Origin: UBA11524 sp045591175
GTDB lineage: Bacteria > Bacillota > Clostridia > Christensenellales > Aristaeellaceae
Direction: 5' to 3'
NCBI GenBank assembly: GCA_045591175.1
Contig: JAZNSI010000020.1
Span: 156,207 to 220,206, forward strand
DNA: 64,000 nt
Shown: positions 57,387 through 64,000 of the stretch, piece by piece
Position numbering within the stretch: position 1 is the stretch's first letter
Layout of the letters: every line of letters starts with the position of its first letter
Notes under the pieces: generated by a model
What the model saw: the letters and a program-made list of their open reading frames with translations, nothing else
What the model was told of the DNA's origin: nothing
Databases searched by the model: none
Made by a program: the position numbers and the translations under genes

Positions 57387-58466
57387 ATGGCCATTATTTC
57401 CAAGCCCTATGGCGTGACCAAGAAGGGCGACGCCGTCACCATGTTCACCATGACCAACAAGCAGGGCGCGTCCGTGTCCGTGATCGAGCTGGGCGCGATC
57501 ATCACCAGCATCATCGTGCCGGACAAGAACGGCGTGATGGCGGACGTCACCCTGGGCTTTGATACCCTGGAGCGCTACGAGGGCGATCATGCCTTCATGG
57601 GCGACATCGTGGGCCGCTACGGCAACCGCATCGCCAAGGCGAAGTTCACCCTGGACGGCGTAGAGTACAACCTGGCCGTCAACGACAACCAGAATCACCT
57701 CCACGGCGGCAAGGAGGGCTTCAACACCAAGCTGTGGAAGCTCGCCGAGGCCACCGAGGGCGAAGGCGTGGACAGCATCAAGCTCCACTACCTCTCCCCC
57801 GACATGGAGGAGAACTACCCCGGCAATCTGGACATGTACGTCACCTATTCCTGGGATGACGACTGCAATCTGTCCATCCGCTACGAAGCCACCACCGACA
57901 AGGCCACCCACTGCAACCTGACCAACCACACCTACTTCAATCTGGCCGGTCACGACCACGGCACGGTGCTGGATCATGTTGTGTTCATCGACGCGGACGT
58001 GGTGACTGCGGTGGATTCCGAGCTTATCCCCACCGGCGGCTACATGCCCGTAGTGGGCACGCCCCTGGATCTGCGCGAGGGCATGCTCCTGGCGGACGGC
58101 ATCGAAGCCAAGGACACCTGCACCCCCATGGTCTGGGCCGGCGGCTACGACCACAACTTCGTCCTGCGCAAGGGCAGCGCGATGGCCCTGTGCGCCTTCG
58201 TGTACCACGAGGATTCCGGCCGCTCGATGGAGGTCATCACCGATCAGCCCGGCGTGCAGCTCTACACCGCCTGCACCACCAACTGCGAAGGCGGCCGCGG
58301 CGGCGCGCACTACGGCAACTTCTCCGGTCTGTGCCTGGAGACCCAGCACTTCCCTGATACCCCCACTCACAGCAATTTCCCCACCACCGTGCTGCGCCCC
58401 GGCGAAAAGTACGACACCACCACCATCTATGCTTTCCGCGTGGAAGAGGATGACGACGAAGAGTAA
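57387..58466 (+). CDS. galM: Aldose 1-epimerase
   Basis: 359 residues. GRYGNRIAKAKFTLDGVEYN (residues 72-91), NQNHLHGGKEGFNTKLW with the first catalytic His, NLTNHTYFNLAGHDHG with the second and LCLETQHFPDTPTHSNFP with the catalytic Glu match galactose mutarotase. It interconverts alpha and beta aldohexoses. The tail EEDDDEE is unusually acidic. AAGGAGG precedes the start. It is the first gene of a short unit with the GNAT gene. Confidence 0.95.
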   Translation: MAIISKPYGVTKKGDAVTMFTMTNKQGASVSVIELGAIITSIIVPDKNGVMADVTLGFDTLERYEGDHAFMGDIVGRYGNRIAKAKFTLDGVEYNLAVNDNQNHLHGGKEGFNTKLWKLAEATEGEGVDSIKLHYLSPDMEENYPGNLDMYVTYSWDDDCNLSIRYEATTDKATHCNLTNHTYFNLAGHDHGTVLDHVVFIDADVVTAVDSELIPTGGYMPVVGTPLDLREGMLLADGIEAKDTCTPMVWAGGYDHNFVLRKGSAMALCAFVYHEDSGRSMEVITDQPGVQLYTACTTNCEGGRGGAHYGNFSGLCLETQHFPDTPTHSNFPTTVLRPGEKYDTTTIYAFRVEEDDDEE

Positions 58467-58514
58467 TCATTCCGTGCCTGTCCAATATGGGCAGGCACTT
58501 TTTCGGAGGAACAC

Positions 58515-58949
58515 ATGAACTGCACTTTCCATCGGATGACGGCTGATGATCTGGCCACAGTGCTGGAGATGAACCGCACCTTCCGCCCAGACTTTATCAC
58601 AAGAGAAGGGGCCTCCGGCTTTCTTGCAGATGGCCGCAACTGGCTTTGGGCAGGCGTTACAGATGGGCGCATCATTGCCTTCGCCTACGGATACACTCTG
58701 GACAGACTGGATGGCCGCAGGATGCTATACCTCCATGAGGTCGGCGTGGCGGATTCTTACCAGCGGCAAGGCATTGGTACAGCAATGCTCGAAGCCATCA
58801 AAACCGAGTGCCGGGCACAAGGCTTTCACCGGATCTTTCTGATCACGCACCGATGCAACACCGCAGCCAATGCGCTGTATCGCAAATGCGGTGGCGAGGT
58901 ATCCTGCGACTCCGATGGCAATGACACAACCTATATATTTTTTCTGTAA
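58515..58949 (+). CDS. GNAT-family N-acetyltransferase
   Basis: 144 residues, with GGAGG ahead of the start. MLYLHEVGVADSYQRQGIGT (V...QRQGIGT, acetyl-CoA motif A, residues 75-94), then AMLEAIKTECRAQGFHRIFL and NAALYRKCGGE-like NAANALYRKCGGEVS. The pattern is close to small-molecule acetyltransferases including the AAC(3)-I group, but I cannot assign a substrate and would not call it a resistance gene. It follows galM by 48 bases. Confidence 0.82.
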   Translation: MNCTFHRMTADDLATVLEMNRTFRPDFITREGASGFLADGRNWLWAGVTDGRIIAFAYGYTLDRLDGRRMLYLHEVGVADSYQRQGIGTAMLEAIKTECRAQGFHRIFLITHRCNTAANALYRKCGGEVSCDSDGNDTTYIFFL

Positions 58950-58955
58950 AAGCAC

Positions 58956-58984
58956 GACGGCCTGCTGAAAACCAGCAGGCCGTC
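58956..58984. terminator. Terminator between convergent GNAT and nrdR genes
   Basis: GACGGCCTGCTG / CAGCAGGCCGTC (58956-58967 and 58973-58984), 5-nt loop. Confidence 0.8.
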
Positions 58985-58998
58985 ATGTTGGATGCTGT

Positions 58999-59457
58999 TT
59001 ACTTTTTCTCTTCCAGCAGCTTCTGCAGCTCCTGCATGAAGTCGCCGATATCGGTAAAGAGGCGGTACACCGCGGCAAAGCGGACGTAGGCCACGTCGTT
59101 GACGCCCTTGAGCTCCTTCATGACCATGTCGCCGATGCGCTGGGAGGCGATCTCGCCGTCCATGGTGGCGTAGGCAGCCTGCTCAATGCGCAAGGTCATG
59201 GCTTCGATCTGATTCATGGAGACAGGCAGCTTCTCGCAGGCATGAATGATGCCGGTCTTGATCTTCTGCGCGTCGAAGGGCTCACGGCGGCCGTCGCGCT
59301 TGACGACCATCAGCGGCAGCATTTCGATCTTCTCGTAAGTGGTGAAGCGCTTGCCGCAATTCATGCACTCACGGCGGCGGCGGATGCTGCTGCCTTCCTC
59401 CGTGGGGCGGGAGTCGATCACCTTGCTGTCGATGCAGTTACAGTATTGGCATTTCAT
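58999..59457 (-). CDS. nrdR: Ribonucleotide reductase regulator NrdR
   Basis: 152 residues. The zinc ribbon MKCQYCNCIDSKVIDSRP and RRECMNCGKRFTTYE (two CxxC pairs) is followed by the ATP-cone VVKRDGRREPFDAQKIKTGI. These are diagnostic for NrdR, which binds NrdR boxes ahead of nrd genes and represses them when dATP is high. There is no nrd gene in this window. The length is standard. A GAGGGC site precedes the start. Confidence 0.97.
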   Translation of the reverse strand: MKCQYCNCIDSKVIDSRPTEEGSSIRRRRECMNCGKRFTTYEKIEMLPLMVVKRDGRREPFDAQKIKTGIIHACEKLPVSMNQIEAMTLRIEQAAYATMDGEIASQRIGDMVMKELKGVNDVAYVRFAAVYRLFTDIGDFMQELQKLLEEKK

Positions 59458-59548
59458 CGGAAGCGCCCTCCTGTGGTCATGCGTTGTGTATACTTGTATA
59501 TCATTATACCATATTTGGTGGACGGCGTAAAGGGGGAATTTCTCAGCC

Positions 59549-60040
59549 TCACTTGAAGCCCAAGCTGATCATTTTCACATGGGGCTTGCCATTTTCGATC
59601 TCCAGCAGGGCGCAGCAGTCGTCCTGCGCTGCGCCGGGATTGATCATCCAGGGCTGGGTGTACTCCACGTTGGCGCGGTGGGTGTGGCCGTACAGGGCGA
59701 TGTCAGCGTCCTCCGCCCGGGCTGCGCCGTAAAGGTAGTCCAGGCCCGACTTCACCCGGTGGATGTGCCCGTGGGTCATGTAGATCTTCAGCCCGCCCAG
59801 GTGGATGACCAGCCGGTCGGGGTGATTTGCGGTGAAATCGCAGTTGCCCCGCACGGCATACATAGTCGCATGGGGGTCGCGTTCCCGGATGAAGGCTTCC
59901 GCATGGTCGAAGTCCCGCACGCCGTCGCCCAGGCAGATGTAGGCGTCGATGGGGCCGACCTGCTTCCATACCTCCTCCAGCAGCCAGCGGAGGTTGTTCG
60001 CTTCCCCGTGGATGTCGGAGAGGATCAGCGCGCGGATCAT
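59549..60040 (-). CDS. YfcE/MJ0936-type metallophosphoesterase
   Basis: 163 residues: LILSDIHGEANNLRWLL (DxH), YICLGDGVRDFD (GD), YAVRGNCDF (GNxD), YMTHGHIHRV and IALYGHTHRANVEY (GHTH). All five calcineurin-type metal motifs are present. The family hydrolyses phosphodiesters. It overlaps the rph-rdgB gene by four bases (ATGA), as is usual in Firmicutes, so both are translated together. Confidence 0.93.
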   Translation of the reverse strand: MIRALILSDIHGEANNLRWLLEEVWKQVGPIDAYICLGDGVRDFDHAEAFIRERDPHATMYAVRGNCDFTANHPDRLVIHLGGLKIYMTHGHIHRVKSGLDYLYGAARAEDADIALYGHTHRANVEYTQPWMINPGAAQDDCCALLEIENGKPHVKMISLGFK

Positions 60041-61362
60041 GCGTTGATCTCCTTCATGATCTCCAGCATCTTCTCGCAGGCGCGGGCGCGGTGGGAGATG
60101 GCGTTCTTCTCCTCCTCGGTGACCTCGGCGAAGGTCTTGTTCAGGGGCTCGTAGAGGAACAGCGGGTCGTAGCCGAAGCCGCCGGCACCGCGCTCCTCCT
60201 CCAACAGCACGCCGGGGCAGGAGCCTTCTGCGATCAGGGTCTCCTCACCGGGACGGGCCAGGGCGATGGCGCACTGGAACGCGCAGGCACGGCGGGTCTT
60301 GCCCTTCATGCGGCGCACGAGCAGGTTGTTGTTGTCCTTGTCGCCCTCGCCCTCGTTGTTCATCAGGGCGTAGCGGGCGGAGTACACGCCAGGCTCGTCA
60401 TCCAGAGCTTCCACGGTGAGGCCGCTGTCGTCCGCAATGGTGGGCAGGCCGGTGGCCTCGCAGACAGCCTCCGCCTTGATGGCGGCGTTGCCCGCAAAGG
60501 TGGTGGCGTTCTCGTCGATGGCGGCGCTGAAGCCGGCGGCGTACATGCTCACCACGTTGTAGTAATCGCCGAAGATGTGCTGCAGCTCCTTGAGCTTGTG
60601 GGCGTTGCCGGTGGCGGCGACCAGCAGGGGCTTGGGGCAGATGTGGCGGGCAGCCTCGCCCAGGGCCTCGCGCTGGGCAGCCATCAGCTGCTCGATGCCG
60701 CACTTGCCATAGTGCAGTAGGCTGCTGAGCTCATCGGCGGTGAAGGCGCGGCCCTCGCCGGTGCCCTGCAGCTCAATGAACTCGCCCTGCTCGTTCATGA
60801 CCAGGTTCATATCCACCTGCGCGGAGGAATCCTCCACATAGCACAGGTCGCAGCAGGGGGTATCGTTCACCACGCCCACGGAAACCGCCGCCACCTGGTG
60901 CACAATGGGGCTCTGGAGCAGCTTGCCCTCGCTGACCAGCTTATCGATGGCCAGGGTCAGGGCGACCATTGCCCCAGTGATGGACGCAGTACGGGTGCCG
61001 CCGTCGGCCTCCAGCACGTCGCAGTCCAGGGTAATGGTGCGCTCGCCCAGCTTGGTCAGGTCGATGGCCTGGCGGAGGCTGCGGCCGATCAGGCGCTGGA
61101 TCTCGACGCTGCGGCCGTCCTTCTTGATGCCGTCGCGCTTCTTGCGCTGACCGGTGGATGCGGGCAGCATGGCATATTCCGCCGTGACCCAGCCCTGGCC
61201 CTTGCCGCGCAGGAAGGGAGGCACGCCCTCCTCCACCGAGGCGGTGCAGATCACGCGGGTATTACCGGTGGCGATCAGGCAGGAGCCCGCCGCCGTGCGG
61301 ACAAAATTGGTCTGAATGGAAACAGGACGAGCCTGCTCAGGCAGTCGGCCGTCAAAACGCAT
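60037..61362 (-). CDS. rph: RNase PH - XTP/dITP pyrophosphatase fusion
   Basis: 441 residues. Residues 1-238 are RNase PH (MRFDGRLPEQARPVSIQTNF; GWVTAEYAMLPASTGQRKKR; RTITLDCDVLEADGGTRTAS; QGTGEGRAFTADEL). Residues 245-441 are the RdgB/HAM1 pyrophosphatase (LLVAATGNAHKLKELQHIFG; LPTIADDSGLTVEALDDEPG; GAGGFGYDPLF; SHRARACEKML). The first trims tRNA 3' ends by phosphorolysis; the second destroys dITP and XTP. The fusion is known in some Firmicutes. AAAGGAG precedes the start. Confidence 0.95.
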   Translation of the reverse strand: MRFDGRLPEQARPVSIQTNFVRTAAGSCLIATGNTRVICTASVEEGVPPFLRGKGQGWVTAEYAMLPASTGQRKKRDGIKKDGRSVEIQRLIGRSLRQAIDLTKLGERTITLDCDVLEADGGTRTASITGAMVALTLAIDKLVSEGKLLQSPIVHQVAAVSVGVVNDTPCCDLCYVEDSSAQVDMNLVMNEQGEFIELQGTGEGRAFTADELSSLLHYGKCGIEQLMAAQREALGEAARHICPKPLLVAATGNAHKLKELQHIFGDYYNVVSMYAAGFSAAIDENATTFAGNAAIKAEAVCEATGLPTIADDSGLTVEALDDEPGVYSARYALMNNEGEGDKDNNNLLVRRMKGKTRRACAFQCAIALARPGEETLIAEGSCPGVLLEEERGAGGFGYDPLFLYEPLNKTFAEVTEEEKNAISHRARACEKMLEIMKEINA

Positions 61363-61703
61363 ATACTATATCTCCTTTCAACGCAGCAGTTGTACTGCAC
61401 ATATCAATCCAAGTTGATTAATTCTTCGTCCAGCTCCTTTTTTCCTGCAATCTTCACGGATAATTGAGGATAAATCAGGCCATTGCCACTGGAATTTTCC
61501 ATTTGATTGTGGTATCATATTCCCTGTGCATAATCTCCTTCCTGTATGGGGATCATACACCGGGAATCCATTGGGTCGGAGCCAGTGCAGCTTTTCCGCA
61601 CTTCATGTCGAATTCATCTGGAGCTCCTATCATAAAATCACGAAGAAGCGTCCGCTTCCGTACATACCGCCGGGTCTCCCGGACGGAGAAAGGTCTTGTT
61701 CCC
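61363..61703. other. Divergent intergenic region
   Basis: It holds an extended -10 promoter TGGTATCAT (61510-61518) facing pgsA. The long leader behind it has no other recognised element. A frame that would extend pgsA upstream has no ribosome binding site. Confidence 0.5.
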
Positions 61704-62279
61704 GTGAGCAGTTTCCGTCAAAAGTATCTGACAAATATCTGGAATGTCCCCAATGTCCTGACGATGATCCGTCTGGCGCTGATCCCCGTCTTCGTCGTCC
61801 TGCATGCCATGTCCATGGAAAAGCTGGCGCTGCTGACCTTCTGCGTCGCCTCCTTCACCGACTGGCTGGACGGCCACATCGCCCGCAAGTATAACCTGAT
61901 CACCGACTTCGGCAAGCTGATGGATCCCCTGGCTGACAAGCTGATGGTCTGCACGGCGCTGATCATGCAGGGCCTGAACGGCACCTTCCCGGTGATCGCC
62001 ATCATCATCGTGATCATCAAGGAGCTGGTGATGATCTACGGCTCCTCCTACATGCTGGCCCATGACATCGTGGTGTACGCCAACATCTGGGGCAAGCTGG
62101 CCCAGTGCAGCTTCATCCTGGCGCTGGTGCTGTCCTTCTGGCATAAGGATTTCGCCGCGATGGCCTTCCCCATTGACCGCGTATGCCTGTGGATCGCCGT
62201 GGTGATCGCGGTGATCGCGCTGGTGGATTACACCCGCGCCGCGCTGAAGACCCTTAAGGAAATGAAGGAACGCAAGTGA
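61704..62279 (+). CDS. pgsA: Phosphatidylglycerophosphate synthase
   Basis: 191 residues from GTG 61704, giving the normal length; AAAGG lies about 12 bases ahead. NIWNVPNVLTMIRLALIPVF starts the first membrane helix. The CDP-alcohol phosphotransferase signature D-G-x2-A-R-x8-G-x3-D-x3-D is complete: DGHIARKYNLI, TDFGKLMDPLADK (about residues 58-80). Several further hydrophobic helices follow (FPVIAIIIVIIKELVMIYG; LWIAVVIAVIALVDY). It makes phosphatidylglycerophosphate in the membrane. Confidence 0.9.
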   Translation: MSSFRQKYLTNIWNVPNVLTMIRLALIPVFVVLHAMSMEKLALLTFCVASFTDWLDGHIARKYNLITDFGKLMDPLADKLMVCTALIMQGLNGTFPVIAIIIVIIKELVMIYGSSYMLAHDIVVYANIWGKLAQCSFILALVLSFWHKDFAAMAFPIDRVCLWIAVVIAVIALVDYTRAALKTLKEMKERK

Positions 62280-62284
62280 CCCAT

Positions 62285-62316
62285 CGCCGCCTCCTGTACG
62301 GGAGCGCGGCTTTTTT
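62285..62316 (+). terminator. Terminator of pgsA
   Basis: GCCGC-CTCC / GGAG-CGCGGC stem (62286-62294 and 62301-62310) followed by TTTTTT. Confidence 0.85.
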
Positions 62317-62321
62317 CATGC

Positions 62322-62350
62322 AAAAAGCCCGCCAGATCGCTCTGACGGGC
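62322..62350 (-). terminator. Terminator of the beta-propeller gene
   Basis: GCCCGCCAGA / TCTGACGGGC (62327-62336 and 62341-62350); on the minus strand T5 follows. Confidence 0.85.
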
Positions 62351-62356
62351 CCATTT

Positions 62357-64000
62357 TTAGTTGATCTTGATGCCGTAAATGTAGGAAGTGCCCTTGCCGG
62401 TGGTGCCGATGACCAGGGTGTCACCGTAAACGGCGGGAGAACCCTCGATCACGCCGTTGACCTGCAGGGTGTTGATGACGCTGCCGGTCAGGCCGTCCAT
62501 GAGGTAGATCGTTCCGTTGGAGCAGGCCTGGATGATCCAGCCCTTTCCGTTTTCATCGTACACGGCCACGGGAGAGGAGTAGCAGTAGGCCTCCATGGCC
62601 TTGTGCCAGGCAACCTTGCCGGTGGCCTTGTCAAGGGCGATGATCACGCCGGGAACCGCCGCGCCTTCCTCCAGCCCCGCTGCGCCGGTGGCGCTGATGG
62701 AGGACAGGGTGAAGTACACCAGATCGCCCAGACCCTGCTGACCAATGACGGGAGACGCCATCGCGCCGGGGGTGATGGTGGCGTTGAAGGTCACGTCCTT
62801 CTTCTTGGTGTCAGCACAATGGATGGCAAACGCCCAATCCTCCTCGCCGGTCATGGCGTTGAAGCGGCGGATGGTCACATTGCCCTTGGTGCGCCCGGTG
62901 TTGACCAGGTTGGCGGTGTAGAGCCACAGGGTGTTGGTGCCGTCGCCTTCCTCCAGGTCAAGGGCGATGGCAGCACGCACCGCGTCGCCGGTATCGACCG
63001 CCCAGGCGGTGGTCATGGTGGTGGTGTCCACGCAGCGCAGGATGCCGTCCAGATCAGCGTAGTAGGCGTAGCTGCCGTACATCGCCAGGGAGGATTCCAC
63101 CGCGGCGTAGCTGTCGTTCTGGCCCTTGGTGTGGCTCATCATCATCACGACCTCGTCCGGCTCCTTGAACTCGTACTCCAGCAGGCCCGTATCCTTGTCA
63201 AGATGCAGGTCCATTTCCATCTTTTCGGTGTAGAGCATGCCGTTGGTGCCGATGGCGATAAGGGTATGCGTCTTGTTGACCGTATCGCTGTAGATCAGTG
63301 CGGAGGTATCGAAGGCGCCCACGGCGTTGTAGGGACGCTCGTACTTGCGGTCGATGCCGTCGATCATCCGCAGCTCCTTCTGGTCCATCAGGTTGTAGTA
63401 GTACAGGCCGATCTCCTTGCTGGTGCCAGTCTTGAGCTTGCGGGCATACTGTCCCACGGTCATCATGGGGTAGAAGAGCGGGTGCACGCTGGGCGTGGAG
63501 CGCATGGGATAGCCGAAGTCGATGGCGTCGCGGGTGGCGCTGCCGTCCAGCAGATCCAGGAAGTAGATCTTGCCGTCCATGCCGGCGATGATGACCTCCT
63601 TGAGATTTTTCTGATCCTTGCGGATCTGCTCCAGATCCATGCTCTTGCGGATATCGGAGGGCCAGCGGACGATCACAGGCTGACCCGTCCAGCCGATGCC
63701 GTAGTAATTGCGGCTGCTGCCGGCCACGCTGCCGGCCTCCACCGTCCACTCCAGGGACAGGCTGGTGGGATTCTCCACCGTGCCCGTCGCTGCATTCTGG
63801 CGGAACGCATTGCCGCGGAAGGTCATCACGCCATAGGGCTGCAGCATGTAATCATCCGCAGCGGGCATGTTGATGGGCTCCTTGCGCTCGTAGCTGGTCA
63901 CCTTGCGGTCATCCTTGTAGATGACGGTGGTAGAGATAAGGGCGGGATCAGCGCTGTCATCGGCCAGTGCCTCCAGGAGGGGGGTGGCCTCCGGGGTGGG
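62357..64000 (-). CDS. PQQ-like beta-propeller protein, N-terminus beyond the window
   Basis: The frame is open to the window edge, so about 547 C-terminal residues are visible and the true start is not. A proline/acid linker (TPEATPLLEALADDSADPAL) leads to YMLQPYGVMTFRGNAFRQNA and then propeller blades with repeated tryptophan/aspartate turns: VIIAGMDGKIYFLDLLDG, YADLDGILRCVDTTTMTTAW, VIIALDKATGKVAWHKAMEA, WIIQACSNGTIYLMDGLTGS and the closing YIYGIKIN. It resembles exported PQQ-binding-like/BamB-type propellers of Firmicutes. No cofactor residues can be assigned. Its role is unknown. Confidence 0.8.
   Translation of the reverse strand, partial: PTPEATPLLEALADDSADPALISTTVIYKDDRKVTSYERKEPINMPAADDYMLQPYGVMTFRGNAFRQNAATGTVENPTSLSLEWTVEAGSVAGSSRNYYGIGWTGQPVIVRWPSDIRKSMDLEQIRKDQKNLKEVIIAGMDGKIYFLDLLDGSATRDAIDFGYPMRSTPSVHPLFYPMMTVGQYARKLKTGTSKEIGLYYYNLMDQKELRMIDGIDRKYERPYNAVGAFDTSALIYSDTVNKTHTLIAIGTNGMLYTEKMEMDLHLDKDTGLLEYEFKEPDEVVMMMSHTKGQNDSYAAVESSLAMYGSYAYYADLDGILRCVDTTTMTTAWAVDTGDAVRAAIALDLEEGDGTNTLWLYTANLVNTGRTKGNVTIRRFNAMTGEEDWAFAIHCADTKKKDVTFNATITPGAMASPVIGQQGLGDLVYFTLSSISATGAAGLEEGAAVPGVIIALDKATGKVAWHKAMEAYCYSSPVAVYDENGKGWIIQACSNGTIYLMDGLTGSVINTLQVNGVIEGSPAVYGDTLVIGTTGKGTSYIYGIKIN

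Noticed and set aside
58515..58949. Aminoglycoside acetyltransferase
   Set aside because: Only the general acetyl-CoA motif is shared; nothing in the sequence fixes an aminoglycoside substrate.
1..64000. CRISPR array
   Set aside because: No regularly spaced direct repeats with unique spacers were seen in any gap; the repeats present are single palindromic elements.

Overview
The window reads as DNA from an anaerobic, spore-former-lineage Clostridia, probably a gut commensal of moderate to high G+C. The reasons are T-box leaders, a Spo0A-type DNA-binding domain, ferredoxin-linked 2-oxoacid oxidoreductase genes, rhamnose and fucose glycan genes, an RNase PH-RdgB fusion and NrdR. It has two parts. 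Positions 1 to about 30.87 kb are an accessory island, visibly richer in A+T. It ends at a duplicated 3' tRNA fragment (30838-30874), the classic scar of an element integrated into a tRNA gene. Positions 31 to 64 kb are G+C-rich core chromosome. The left end of the island and its integrase lie outside the window.

Island, left to right: the start of a WYL regulator, a YgjP-like metallohydrolase and an XRE regulator; an ECF-type sigma factor with a DUF4367 membrane protein and a secreted protein; a stand-alone Spo0A C-terminal domain protein; a small gene interrupted by an early TAG; an SH.P/CxxC protein; a HipB/HipA-like pair that shares a repeated operator with a divergent transfer-type operon (small coiled-coil protein, ArdC-like antirestriction protein); and a serine recombinase. 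A defence island follows: an uncharacterised protein, a GmrSD-like DUF262/DUF1524 nuclease, a zinc-ribbon/membrane-protein pair, and a six-gene operon made of helicase, DUF4391 protein, small protein, type III Mod, HEPN-like protein and type III Res. Another amber-interrupted small gene, a strongly structured intergenic segment, several small acidic proteins and three tandem paralogues of one unnamed family complete it.

Core, left to right: a rhamnose operon (rhaM, rhaB, rhaA, rhaD, GH78 rhamnosidase); a radical SAM protein; rsmA-dut behind two palindromic repeat elements; a GNAT protein and an amidohydrolase; then the branched-chain cluster; a GH29 fucosidase, galM, a GNAT protein, nrdR, a phosphoesterase, an rph-rdgB fusion, pgsA and a beta-propeller protein cut by the window edge.

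The most interesting part is 41.8-55.7 kb. Three T-box riboswitches precede three transcription units. By aligning their specifier loops I read GUA (Val), AUC (Ile) and CUC (Leu). The Val unit encodes an acyl-CoA synthetase with fused HTH and cupin domains, a P-loop ATPase, a four-subunit 2-oxoisovalerate-type ferredoxin oxidoreductase and IlvE. The Ile unit encodes a paralogous HTH-cupin-acyl-CoA synthetase. The Leu unit encodes a LeuA-like protein that has lost its metal ligands but keeps the leucine-regulatory domain, plus a TIM-barrel/acyl-CoA synthetase fusion. T-boxes switch genes on when the cognate amino acid is scarce. I therefore infer an anabolic scavenging route: branched short-chain fatty acid to acyl-CoA, reductive carboxylation to the 2-oxoacid, then transamination to valine, isoleucine or leucine, with one acyl-CoA synthetase per amino acid. 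All functions are inferred from sequence reading alone; no database search was run.
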